Shown in pieces: positions 45,504-55,462 of a DNA stretch of 64,000 nt. Position 1 is the first letter of the stretch, and the number at the start of each line of letters is the position of its first letter. Origin of the DNA: Palsa-504 sp963819785 (lineage in GTDB: Bacteria; Actinomycetota; Actinomycetes; Streptosporangiales; Streptosporangiaceae); assembly GCA_963819785.1 (NCBI GenBank), contig CAWFXW010000002.1, positions 124,001 through 188,000 of the forward strand, read 5' to 3'. The notes beneath the pieces are model-generated. The model made no database searches. It was not told the DNA's origin and was given only the letters and a program-made list of their open reading frames with translations. Made by a program: the position numbers and the translations under genes.

Positions 45504-46315
45504 CGTTCCTCAGCTACCTTCACGATCAGGTCCCGTGATGCCCCCACCGGGAGCGCCTCCCCCCGCAGCGCATCGAAGTGCGCGACGACCTGGGAGATGC
45601 GGTCATTGTCCTCGACGGTCTGCCCGTCGGCCGCGTTCTCCAGGAACACGATAGCGGACATATCGGCCATTTCGGCTATGGTGAACGCGCCGAGCAGGCC
45701 GATGTGACCGCCCGCGCTGTACGGGACGACCTGGATGCTGATGTTAGGCCATCCGGCCAGGTCGGCCAGGTGCATCGAGCTGGGCGCGCATCACGTCCGC
45801 CGCGGCGACCGGGCGGTGCAGCACCGCCTCGTCCAGACCACGTACACCAGCGGCGGGTCGTCCCGGGTCAGGATCTCCTGGCGGGCCAGCCGCGCCGCGA
45901 GCAGGTTCTCCACCTCGTCGGCCGTGGTGTGCGGCCGCTTGGCCAGCACCGCCCGCGCGTACTCGGCGGAGTCTGGAACAGGCCGGTGACCAGGGCGGGC
46001 TCGAAGATCCGCAGCACCCGCGCCGCCTTCTCGTGCGGCACGAACGGACGGTAGCTCGCCGGGAACGGCAGGTCGCGCAGCCGTTCCTCCATCTTGGCGA
46101 AGATCCCCGGGTACTCGAAGAACTCATCGGCCCGCCGGGCGAGGTCGGGCTTTGGCACGCGGTGCCCGCTTTCCACCGAACGGACCGTCGCCCCGGAGTA
46201 GCCGAGCTTGTCACCCAGCTCGTCGCTGCTCAGCCCGGCCTTGATGCCGCGCTTCGCGCAGCACGTCAGCGAACAGCGACAGCGCCGCCCCGTCCCTGTT
46301 ACGCCTAACGGCCAT
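45491..46315 (-). pseudogene. HTH (XRE) regulator with DUF5753 domain, several frameshifts
   Basis: From ATG 46315 the frames join as MAVRRNRDGAALSLFADVL, then (after a shift near 46,250) GLSSDELGDKLGYSGATVRSVE, the HTH, and FAKMEERLRDLPFPASYRPF. A shift near 45,975 and another near 45,790 lead to HLADLAGWPNISIQVVPYSA and FTIAEMADMSAIVFLE, the DUF5753 core, ending at 45,491. The joined length is about 275 residues, as expected. It normally regulates the downstream DUF397 gene and development or secondary metabolism. Three breaks suggest decay or poor sequence quality. Confidence 0.7.
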
Positions 46316-46486
46316 CTGCTACACCTCGCTACGCCAGCCGGGGGCCGGTGACACCTTCCGGTCCGATGATTACACGTGGCAGTCACATAGCGACAGGGAA
46401 TACCGGGCCGACCACGATGGTAGTGCGCCCCGGCTCCACCGGAGTAAGGCTCAGCCGGAGCCGGGCCGCCGGGCGAGGGAGACGAC

Positions 46487-46927
46487 ATGGAAACGGCAGC
46501 GGCGGTCTTGCGGTATACGGGTGTATTCCACGGCACGGCCGCCCAGGTACGCCAGGTTCGCCGCGAGGTCGCGCGGCACCTGGCCGGGTGCCCGGCCGCA
46601 AACGACGCCGTGCTAATCGCGTCCGAGCTCGCCGCCAACGCCGTGCTGTTCTCCGCCTCCGCGGGGCACTTCTTCACCGTCCGCGCCGAGCTGCACGGCT
46701 CCTACCTCTGGCTCGAGGTGGAGGACGGCGGCGGCCCGCGGCACCCGCGTCCTCACGATGACACCCGGCCGCACGGCCTGGACGTGGTGGCCGCACTCAC
46801 CGGCCCGGACGGCTGGGGAGTAGACGGCGACGCCTCCGGCCGCGTGGTATGGGCGCGGCTGAAGCTGGCCGCGGACCAGCGCCCTGCGCCTGCCGCCCGG
46901 GATACCCATCGATCCCTGAAGGGGTGA
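46487..46927 (+). CDS. HATPase (RsbW-like) regulatory protein
   Basis: A 146-residue GHKL ATPase. LIASELAANAVLFSASAG is the N-box; WLEVEDGGGPRHP and PHGLDVVAALTGPDGW are the G1/G2-like segments. The start is ATG 46487. It is divergent from the HTH-DUF5753 gene, a standard actinomycete arrangement in which the three gene products act together. It ends 9 bp before a Uma2 fragment. Confidence 0.8.
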   Translation: METAAAVLRYTGVFHGTAAQVRQVRREVARHLAGCPAANDAVLIASELAANAVLFSASAGHFFTVRAELHGSYLWLEVEDGGGPRHPRPHDDTRPHGLDVVAALTGPDGWGVDGDASGRVVWARLKLAADQRPAPAARDTHRSLKG

Positions 46928-46936
46928 GAACCATAC

Positions 46937-47200
46937 GTGGCCGCGGAGATCATCTCCCCGGGGGGCAGCAGCGAGCGGACCGACCGGGTGCGTAAGGTCC
47001 GCGAGTACGCCTTGCTCGGCATTACCCAGTACTGGATCGTCGAGCACTCGCCTGATCTGACGGTGCAGATCCTGACTCTCGATGAGAACGGATACCTGCC
47101 TGGTTCTTCCGGGATCACCGGAACCGGGCTAGCCGCGGATGTCCAGGCCGACAGGCCGTTTTCCGTCTCGTTCGACCCGGCGTCCCTGCTCACTCTCTGA
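46937..47200 (+). pseudogene. C-terminal fragment of a Uma2-family (DUF820) putative endonuclease
   Basis: The 87 residues match the second half of Uma2 proteins: AAEIISPGGSSERTDRVRKV (PD-(D/E)XK-like SPxS…D segment), then YALLGITQYWIVEH. The N-terminal third is missing and the apparent start is an internal Val codon. Its 3' end overlaps the end of csb2 on the other strand. A remnant left at the edge of the inserted segment. Confidence 0.65.
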
Positions 47201-48638
47201 CCCATCTGGCACGAAGATGCCGTACCCGAAGTGGCTGAGCTGCCCGAGCAGTCAGGGGTCCGGCGACCGGCTCGGCGAACTCCAGCCGCAGGCCCAGGCC
47301 CGGCCGGGACTTGGACATGTTCTCCGTCATCCGGTACCGCCGGAACTCCAGCGCCCACCGGTCCGGTAGCCGCGGCTCGGGAGCCATCGGGACTACCGCC
47401 GCTGCGGGCAGGTGCTCGGTACCCCAGTTCGGTGCGCACGTCGGCCGTCAGGTAGTCCTCCAGCGGCTCCCGCTTGCGGTGCCGCACCGGGAGGTACGGC
47501 GTCAGGCTCCGCCACCGCCGCGGCCGGCCCGCACAGCTCCGGGGCGACCTGCTCGATCTGCCCGGCCGCCTGGAACAGCAGCTCAACCGGCGGGAAGCCG
47601 CGCATCTCATACCCGTCCTCCCGCTACCCCGCCGCCCGGACATCCCGCGCAGGCTGAGCAGGGCGGCCACCTCCTGCGTCCGTAGCCCATGCGGCACCCA
47701 GACGATCAGGTACCGGACGAACCGTGCCTTCCTGCCCCTGGATCGCCAGGGGATCCAGTGGGCGTGCCGGTGATCGGTGGCCGCGCCGTTGCTGCCAAGG
47801 ATCTCCTGCCGTCTGCGGTCGGCCAGCCCCGCCCTGATCAGCGCTGAGACCGGCCAGCCGGTGCGCCTCGTCGGCGAGCAGGATCGCCGTGCGTCGCCTT
47901 CACCGGAACCGTCCCGGTCACCGCGAACCGGATCGCGGTCACCGGCGTCCACGGACTCGCCTGCCGCACTCGGCAGCACGGCTCGGCGCCGGGGTCGCCG
48001 ATCGCGTAGCTGACCCACGCGGCGCCGGGCGGCATGGTCCGGCGCCGCTTGCGGATCTCCACCGTGCTCACCTCCAGCGCCGCCCGCTGACCGGCCGCGT
48101 CGCTGCCAGCAGCCGACCCGGGTCGAGCACCGGCCCGCGCCGGGCTGCCACCAGCTCTCGTCGGGCACCGGATCGAAGTCAGGGAGCCGGGCCTCGCACA
48201 CCGACTCCGCCCGGCCCAGGTACGGCAGCAGCTCGGCGAGCTTGGCCAGGACTTGCCGCTGCTCGCCGGGCAGGTCGGCGTCCCACCGGACGAGCAGATC
48301 GTCGTCCCGGCCCGACCGCCAGGAACGGGTCCAGGGTCAGGTCGGTGCGGCCCGGTCTCGCCCTTGCGGTGCTCAAGATCGGGCAGGTAGTGCCGGGTGT
48401 GACCGGGCACCGCGCGCGGGGTGCGGTACGGTGGCGGGTCGGCCAGCGAGTCGAGCAGCCCGTCCAGCACGGATCAGCGGGCAGGTCCGGCCAGCGGGTG
48501 TGCCAGGTCGCGACCAGGGCGCGCAGCAGCCGCCACGGGGACGGCGGCCACTCCGACGCCGCCCTCGTTGACGGCGCGGTCCCACGGGTTCGCGTGGTAC
48601 CGCCCGAGCGGGAACCGGATCGCGAGGGTGGTGCCCAT
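47129..48638 (-). pseudogene. csb2: Csb2, Cas5-Cas6 fusion of type I-G Cascade, frameshifted
   Basis: ATG 48638 begins MGTTLAIRFPLGRYHANPWD and VEWPPSPWRLLRALVATWHT, the diagnostic Csb2 N-terminus. Later segments in other frames include TRHYLPDLEHRKGETG, KTRKA-free linker regions, EARLPDFDPVPDESWWQPGA, and HFGYGIFVPDG near the C-terminus. At least five one-base shifts are needed. One final frame closes at TAG 47129; an alternative frame closes at 47190. Csb2 caps the crRNA 5' handle and carries the Cas6-type pre-crRNA processing domain. The start overlaps the end of csb1. Confidence 0.8.
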
Positions 48639-48639
48639 C

Positions 48640-49568
48640 TCACTTGCCCCTGGCCTTCTCCGACCACACGACCGTTGGTGACCGGGCCGAGCTCGTCCGC
48701 GCAGTCGGCGGCGAACTTCGCGATCCGCCGGGCGGCCTCGCTCGCGTCCGGCCGCTCGCCGCGCACCTCACGGACCACCAGGTCGCACCGGGTGCGCAGC
48801 CGCAGCCCGCGGTCGAGCAGCGTCGCGATCTCGAAGTCGGCCAGCGCCTCGAGCAGCGCGGTCGCGGGCTCGGACAGCCCGTAGGAGCGGAACTGCGCGT
48901 GGTCGACGGTGAAGTAGGCGGTGATCTTCGCCGCGGTGTACTCCACCCGGTGATGCGGGACCGTGCCGTACCCTTCGGCGGTCGCGCCGCCCTTGGCCTC
49001 GTTGATCACGACGTCCCGCTTGACGCCGCCGCTGACCGCCGGACGGACGCCCGATGCCTCGATGAAGCTGGTCACGGCGCGGGCGATCTTCGGCTGCCAC
49101 GGCCAGGCCTTGCGGGCGAAGAACACGCCGTGCACCAGCGACACCGGGTCGAGCTGGAAGCAGGCACGGGCCACCGCGCGGTGGTCGAGCGGCCGGCCCT
49201 TGACCAGGCCCAGCCGTTCTTCCATCCACTTCTCGCCGTGTCACCGACCGTCGACGGTGCCGTTCATGATGTAGGCGGAGGCCAGGCGGTGCGCCTCCAG
49301 CCTGCTGGAGGACAGGAAGTCGCCGCTCGGGGCTGACGACGCGGACGTAGGGCAGCGCGCCGAGCTCGGTGACCTGGTCGGACCGGCCGCTCGTCCCAGG
49401 TGGTGCCCTCCAGCCAGTTCGCCATCGACTGCGCGGACTCGACACAGGGCAGACGCTCGTGGTGTCGCCGAACTCCGCGGCTCCCAGGTCGGGGAAGCCG
49501 GTGGGCTGGAACAGCGACCCGGCCAGCGGCACGAGTTCGGCTTCGAGCACGGTGCGGTAGGCGTTCAT
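48640..49568 (-). pseudogene. csb1: Csb1 (Cas7), backbone subunit of type I-G Cascade, frameshifted
   Basis: ATG 49568 (ATGA overlap with csx17) gives MNAYRTVLEAELVPLAGSLF and FQPTGFPDLGAAEF. After shifts the frame has GLVKGRPLDHRAVARACFQL, DPVSLVHGVFFARKAWPWQP, KIARAVTSFIEASGVRPAVS and GGVKRDVVINEAKGGATAEG, all typical of Csb1. It ends VVWSEKARGK at TGA 48640. The length is about 309 residues. Csb1 polymerises along the crRNA spacer. The long middle segment is intact; the breaks are near 49,230-49,350 and 48,670. Confidence 0.85.
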
Positions 49569-51750
49569 GACAGCTCCTCTGAGTTCAGTGGCTTGACTTG
49601 CGTTGCGATCATGGAAAGAACGGAGCGGGGACGCAGGCAGCGAGGCACGAGCGCGGCCGCGATCCGGACGCCGTCGCCGCGCCGCCCTCCGGCGGCGCGG
49701 CAGCCGCGGCCCAGCCGGCCTGGCGCAGCCGGGCCACCGCTTCGCTCGTGCACGGCGCGGACCTGCCCGGCGGCGAGCCGCGCCGCCCAGTCCGGGCTCA
49801 GCGCCAGTTCCGGCTCGTCACCGTCCGCCGTCCGCCGGGTGCGATACCGGCGGCCAGCGGCTGCAGCAGGCCCAGCGTGGCGACCGGAACGATCGGGCCT
49901 GGCTGGTGACCACTCGTGCCGCACGTTCCGCCAGTTCAGCGCCAGGCAGGCCCGCAGGAACAGGTCGAGCATCTTCTCGTCGAGCTGTCCCGGCGCGAAG
50001 GCGTGCAGGTCGGCCGCGGGCACCGGGACACCGAGGCGGAACGTGGTGACACCGCGGAACTTCTCCTCGCCGCGTTCGGCGGCGCGGTGCGGGACCGCCA
50101 GATCAGCACGTCGGCCAGCACGCTCGGGCAACGGCCCGTGATCCGAAGCCAGGGATGAGCGGAGCGTCGCGCCACCGCCCGTTCGGCTGTGACTTGTCGC
50201 CCGGTACGGGCGGATCGACCGGGAGCAGGACCTGCCGCATGGTGCGGGAGGGCGCGGCGGCCGGGTCGGGCCCGGGCAGGGTGGCGCAGGACGCGAGCCC
50301 GGCCGCGACCCTCAGTTCCGGGCACTCGGCTTGCCGCAGAACGTCCAGGAACTGCCGCGCCGGGGGCGCGTAGCGCACCGGCGCGGCGTCCCTGGCCCGG
50401 CCGCTGCGGCCGACCGCCTGCTCCAGCCGGGTCAGCGCGGCGAGCAGCCGGGCAAGCGGCAGCGCTCCCCCGTCGCGGGCGTAGTCCAGGTGCGCCGCCT
50501 GGAAGCCCCGCGCGGCCTGGCCGACGGCCGCCGACGTGTCGCTCCCGCTGAACCGGGCCGCCCAGTCCTCGACCTCGGCCGCGAGCCGGACCTCGGCGTG
50601 CTCGCGGACGTCGACGCGGGCGAGGGGAACGGCGGCGAACGCGAGCCCGTTGCGGCGCTGCAGGCCGTACCGGGTGAACTCATCGATGCCCCGGGCCACG
50701 CCCGAGGGTGCGGGTCGCCGCGTAGAAGTCGACCGCGCGCCGGGCCGGCCGGCCGCGCCAGGACGCGCGCGCCTCGGCGAACATCTGCCTGATCTCGGCC
50801 AGCGTGAACTCCCGCGTCCACACCGGCGCCCAGACCTCGCCGCGCGACTCCTCGCCCGCCGCGCCGCTGGCCGACCCATCCGGGGAACCCTGGACCGTGA
50901 ACGGCATCGCGGCCCGTCCGGCGGCATGCTGGTTCCGCCGCACCGCGCTGGCCGCGAACAGCAGCGCACCCTCCACGAACAGCACGTAGCCCCACGGGTT
51001 GACCAGCGATTCCGCCGCGCCGAACCGCGACGACCCCGGGCCGCCCGCGCTGGCCGGGTCGAACTGGCCGATGGCGGCGCTCGGCGAGCTGCTCGGCCTC
51101 GGTGCCGTCGAGCAGGTCGCGGGCGCTGGCAAGCGAACGGGCGCGGTCACATCCGACGCGCCGATCACCTCGAGCAGGCGCTGGTGGAAGTTGGTGGAGA
51201 AGTCGAGCCGGCCGTCGTTCCCGCCGGTGCCGAGCAGCGGCGGGAAGACCGTGTCCTCTCCCGGCCAGGACGACCGCCGCGTCGATCCACGGCAGCAGGG
51301 CGTCCGGGCACCGGTTGCGGAACTCCTGCACGACGCGGCCCTTGTCGCCGCCCGGGCCGCCGTCGGTGATCCAGCCCGCTGCGCGGGCCTTGCGCGACCA
51401 CCTCCCGCGCGACCGGGATCGCCTCCCGCAGCGGCGCCAGCCGCGGCGACGGGTGGGCCAGCACGGCCTCCAGCGCGCGCAGCGGTTCCTTGTCCTTGGC
51501 GCCGAAGCCGCTGCCGTTGTTCCACGGGCTCAGCACCGGGGTCGGCACGTACTGCTCCGGCCAGCCAGGCCGCGATGTCTGGCACCGTCGTGGTGATGAG
51601 CCAGCCCGTCCGGCGTCCAGGCGGCGGTCGCCGCCGGGTCGGCCTGCTCGCCGAGCACCCGGATCAGGCCCAGGCCGGCCAGGTAGCTGGCCAGCGGCTC
51701 CGGGCGCAGCCCGGGGCAGGCATGCCGGCGTGATCGTGGCGGCTTGTCAC
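49565..51750 (-). pseudogene. csx17: Csx17 (Cas8), large subunit of type I-G Cascade, frameshifted
   Basis: GTG 51750 overlaps the cas3 stop. Early frame: GLRPEPLASYLAGLGLIRVL. Then PPLLGTGGNDGRLDFSTNF, the Csx17 signature, GALLFAASAVRRNQHAAG, FTVQGSPDGSASG, ARGIDEFTRYGLQRRNGLAF and RQFLDVLRQAECPELRVAAG. The last frame ends QVKPLNSEELS at 49,565. The joined length is about 728 residues. Csx17 is the type I-G Cas8 that recognises the PAM. At least six frame changes are needed, so the present sequence would not encode a working protein unless these are errors. Confidence 0.85.
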
Positions 51751-54139
51751 CGGGGCACCTCCACTCCGGCGCTGGCGCGCCAGTCCGCGATCCGCACGAC
51801 GGTCTCCAGGTAGGCCAGGACGAACGGCCCGTACCGGTCGCGCAGCCCGAGCGCGGTGCGGGTCCAGGAACGCTCGCCGCCGAGCCGGAACTGGTCCAGG
51901 TCCACGGTCAGCTCGGTCGCGGGCTGGCCGAGCAGCGGCGGGATGTCCACGACCGAGCCCGTCCTCGAGCCCGAGCAGCTTGTGCTCGGACGGCCTCGCC
52001 CGGCTGCCAGCACGGCGAGATCGCCGGGGTCGCGGACCTGGACGCGCAGCTTGCCGTGGTGCGCGAGCACCAGGTACCGGGCCAGGTCGGGGTCCGGCGC
52101 GCCCGCCAGCAGGTCGCGCAGCGGGCCGTCGAGCATGAGCAGGGAGGCCAGCTCGTGCCGGAACGCCACGCCGCCGTCGAACCGCAGCCGGCCCGTCGCC
52201 GCCCGACTTGGCCCAGGGCCGCCCGGCGTCGATCTCGTCCTTGCCGCTCCGCTGGCGCCAGGCCGCACAGGGCGTCCTGCCAGATCTTGTGCGCCTTGCC
52301 CACGTCGTGCAGGTACGCGGCGGTCACCGCCGACCTGCGCCGCGCCGTCCGGCAGACCGGGCCCAGCACCGACAGCAGCGCGGCGGCCTGGTCCCGGGTC
52401 TCCTCGCTGTGCTGGTCCAGCGATATCCAGCCGCGCTGCTGCGCCACGCTCGCCGAGTCGGCCCGGTACGGCGTCCTCGGCGCCGGTCGCCGGATCGCGC
52501 GGTCATGATCAGATCCGGGCTGCCGGGCACCGGCCCGCGCGCGCCGGGGTCGAAGCCGAGTTCGGGGTCGTACCCGCCGTCGGCGGCGCTGATCAGCAGG
52601 ACCTCGCCGGGCCGCGCCCTCGCCTGCGGGGTGACCCTGGTCCAGCGGCCGAGCACCTGATCCAGCCGCCACACGGGCATGTCCCGGGCCAGGGCGTTCA
52701 CCTGGCCGAGCGGGACCCGGCAGCGGTACTCGCGCCGACGGGGCCTTGGCCTCGGCAGGCGGGCGCCCGTCGTCCGCTTCCGGCTCCCAGGTGGCCCAGG
52801 CGAGCTGGACGTCCAGGTCGTCGGCGTCCCGGACATACGGGGCGATGTCGATGTCGGCGCCGCTCAGGTCCGGCGCGGTGTCGAACAGGGCGGTGAAATC
52901 GCTCCTGCGCAGCACGGCGACCTGGGTCTCGGTGACGGCGACGTCGCGGCTCAGCAGGTCCTCGCCGGTGACGGCGCGGCCTTCGAGGCCGGCCAGCTCG
53001 GCGCTCGCCGCGTCGATGTCCGCCTGCTCGTACGGCTGCGGCTTGGCCGGCGGGACCCACCACAGTTCGGCGTCGGCGACACGGCCCGTGCGGTTGCACC
53101 GGCCCGGCCCGCTGGACCAGCGACGGCCACGGCGCCGCCTCGGTGATCAGCACCGCCGCGTTGAGATCGATCCCGGCCTCCACCACCTGGGTCGCGACCA
53201 CGATGCGGTCTGCCGGCCGCCCGGTGACCGCGGCCATGAGCTCGGCCCGCTCCACGCCGCGGAACCGGGAGTGCAGCAGGGTGCACTCGGCCGGGCCGCC
53301 GCGCAGCTGCCTTGTACACCTCCCGGGCGGCCTCCACCGTGTTGAGCACCACGAGCGTCAGCGTCCCGGCCCGGTGCCGGTCCCGGGCCGCCGCCGCGAT
53401 CGCCTTGTAGTCGCCCGGCTCGGCGGCCAGCCGCCGGATCGTCCGCGCCGCGTCCAGCCGCACGGCGAGCTCCCCGGTGCGTTCCTCCGGCAGGATCCCG
53501 ACCACGTCGCCGCGCACCGGATTGTCGACGGTCTCCAGCAGCCCTTCCGGCACCGTGGCCGACATGCAGGTCAGCCCGAACGGCTCCGCCGTGCCGAACG
53601 TCCTCGCGAACGCGGCGAGCTGCCGCAGCGTGGTCGTCGACTCCGGGCAGAGCTGGATCTCGTCGATCACCCAGTGCGCGCCGTTGGTGACCAGCGCGAA
53701 GTCGATCGGGTAGCTGGCCCGCCCGATCCCGTACCCCCGGTTCAGCGCCTTGCTCACCAGGGAGTCCACCGTGCCGACCACGATCGCGGGCCGGTGCATG
53801 TCCAGCCGCCACTGCCGCTGCGACTCCCCCGCGCCGCCCATCACCACGTGCAGCGCGACCTGCTCGGCCAGCCCCAGGTTCGCCAGCCACCGCGCGGGCC
53901 TCGCCCGCGACCTGCTCGACCAGGCTCCGCTGCGGCAGCGCGTACACCAGCCGCCGCGGCGTCGAGTCCCGATGGGCCTCATACAGCCGCCGCCACAGCC
54001 AGGCCAGGATGATCCCGGTCTTGCCGGTCCCGGTCGGCGCCTGCACCACATCGGGCAGCCCGTCGCCGCGCGATCCGCGCCTGGTACCCATGCGGCGTGT
54101 GTCCGGTCGCCGTACGGAAGAACTCATCAAATCCTGCAT
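51747..54139 (-). pseudogene. cas3: Cas3 helicase-nuclease (helicase then HD order, type I-G), frameshifted
   Basis: ATG 54139, with AGAGG upstream, begins MQD and (one base shift) FDEFFRTATGHTPHGYQARI. The helicase follows: VVQAPTGTGKTGIILAWLWR (Walker A), HWVIDEIQLCPESTTTLRQL (DExx motif II) and TCMSATVPEGLLETVD (SAT). VVATQVVEAGIDLNAAVLIT (motif V) and AGRCNRTGR (motif VI) are in later frames. The HD nuclease part is C-terminal: AAYLHDVGKAHKIWQDALCG, then YLVLAHHGKLRVQVRDPGDL. The stop is at 51,747. About 797 residues joined; the domain order is the type I-G form. Cas3 degrades target DNA after Cascade binding. Confidence 0.85.
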
Positions 54140-54162
54140 CACAAGCCTCTTCGCATGGTCAT

Positions 54163-54198
54163 CTATCTCTGGAACAACCTGATGGTATGGTAGGCCAT
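54163..54198 (-). CDS. Possible 11-codon leader ORF before cas3
   Basis: ATG 54198 lies 7 bp after a strong GAGGAGGAG and encodes MAYHTIRLFQR before TAG. It ends 23 bp before the cas3 ATG. The local sequence is AT-richer than the genes. It might set translation of cas3, but short ORFs of this kind arise by chance. Confidence 0.25.
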   Translation of the reverse strand: MAYHTIRLFQR

Positions 54199-54440
54199 AA
54201 ATTTCTCCTCCTCTACTTCTTGTTAAGTTGCGCTCCCTCATCAGCTCCGTTATGCTCGCTCCTGCGGATCGCAGCGATCACTGCAGGCGACGGCTCCATT
54301 GCGGTACGAGAAGTAGCGGGTCTGCGCGCGCTACCCTCATCATTTCCTGCGGCGCAAGCCGCGCTCCGTCGTCTCCCGGGGCCAGTCGAGTGGCTAGCCC
54401 CGGGGCGTCCGCTACCTCCCACGGAAGGCGGTGCCGGAGG

Positions 54441-55172
54441 ATGCGAGTCGGCGTGTATATAGATGGATACAACTTGTATTACGGCGGACGATCCTCGTGT
54501 GGGCGCAGCACGGCAGGCTGGCGATGGCTTGACGTCAGGGCTCTGGCCGAAGCGCTCGTCCGCGAGCGCGCCAACTGGCCCGCCGCGCACGTCACACGCG
54601 TGATCTACTGCACGGCGCGGGTCGACGCGACCGAGAACCAGTCCAGCCACGCCGACCAAGACGTGTACTTGAAGGCGCTGGCCGCGATGAGAAGCGTGGA
54701 TCGCATCGAGTTCGGCTATTACGTTTCGCGCGTCAAGTCGGCCCCGCTCGCTGTACGGCAACCCAATGGCCGTCCGCGATTGGTTACGCCCGACTGGCCG
54801 GTCATGATTCAAGACCGGACCGGCATGGCGGTCGCCGACGCCCGATTCATGGTCTCCGTGGCCCACCGGGAGGAGAAGGGCAGTGACGTCAACGTAGCTT
54901 CGCACCTGCTGTTGGACGTCCTTCGCGGAGATGTCGATTCCGCCCTGGTTATCTCCAACGACTCTGACTTGCGGTTCCCCATCGAACAGGCGCGCGAGCG
55001 CGTGCCTGTTGGGCTGGTCAACCCGACACCCGGCCAGACTGCTGGCGCACTCCGCGCACCGGCCACGATTGGAGCAGGCCTGCATTTCTGGAGGAAACTC
55101 ACCGTACGCGACTTCGGCAGTCATCAACTCCCGAACCCTGCTGGGGGTTACTCCATGCCGCAGGGCTGGTGA
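54441..55172 (+). CDS. NYN-domain (PIN-like) nuclease
   Basis: A 243-residue protein. The NYN/LabA-type fold is clear: MRVGVYIDGYNLYYG with the first catalytic Asp (D8), GSDVNVASHLLLDVL with the second, and ALVISNDSDLRFPIEQA with two more. The family are metal-dependent RNases of the PIN superclass. The start is fixed by the MRVGVYIDGYN strand; a GGAGG lies immediately before the ATG with no spacing. It is divergent from cas3 (301 bp between starts) and convergent with the helicase operon. The gene is intact although its neighbours are frameshifted. A defence role is inferred only from location. Confidence 0.82.
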   Translation: MRVGVYIDGYNLYYGGRSSCGRSTAGWRWLDVRALAEALVRERANWPAAHVTRVIYCTARVDATENQSSHADQDVYLKALAAMRSVDRIEFGYYVSRVKSAPLAVRQPNGRPRLVTPDWPVMIQDRTGMAVADARFMVSVAHREEKGSDVNVASHLLLDVLRGDVDSALVISNDSDLRFPIEQARERVPVGLVNPTPGQTAGALRAPATIGAGLHFWRKLTVRDFGSHQLPNPAGGYSMPQGW

Positions 55173-55197
55173 CGAGGTAGACTCAGGGGCGTAGACC

Positions 55198-55229
55198 ACC
55201 CGGCTCCTTGTGGGCCGGGTCTTCCTTTT
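55198..55229 (+). terminator. Rho-independent-type terminator of the NYN gene
   Basis: Stem ACCCGGC (55,198-55,204) and GCCGGGT (55,214-55,220) with a 9-nt loop, followed by cttccttttg. It starts 25 bp after the NYN stop codon. Confidence 0.65.
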
Positions 55230-55322
55230 GTAGGGCCAGCGTGTCCAGTCGTGGGGCACGCAGCTTCCATCGCTGCGACCGCTGCTTAGACGTACTCGAT
55301 CACGACTTACTGGAGTACGAAA

Positions 55323-55442
55323 TTGCAGCGCTCGCTGGCTGGGCCGCCTGGGCTGTTCAACCGGGTGGCTGAGTGGGATGACCTGGCCGCGTTCACCGCG
55401 TCTGGCGAGCCGGACAGCCTGCGGCTCGGAGTGCGCATGTGA
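55323..55442 (+). pseudogene. N-terminal remnant of an AAA ATPase
   Basis: A 39-codon open stretch from TTG 55323 to TGA 55442 encodes RSLAGPPGLFNRVAEWDDLA and TASGEPDSLRLGV. This looks like the first strand/helix of AAA ATPases of the LFxREaEw type, just before where a Walker A would begin. The rest is absent. Assignment is tentative. Confidence 0.35.
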
Positions 55443-55462
55443 CCCAAGGCGCCGCAGCCTCG

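Noticed and set aside
31694..54139. A canonical CRISPR-associated transposon (cas genes and array carried between the transposon ends)
   Set aside because: The inverted repeats at 37,377 and 45,234 exclude every cas gene and the array, adaptation and cas3 genes are present, and TniQ is long. I saw no second pair of ends around the locus.
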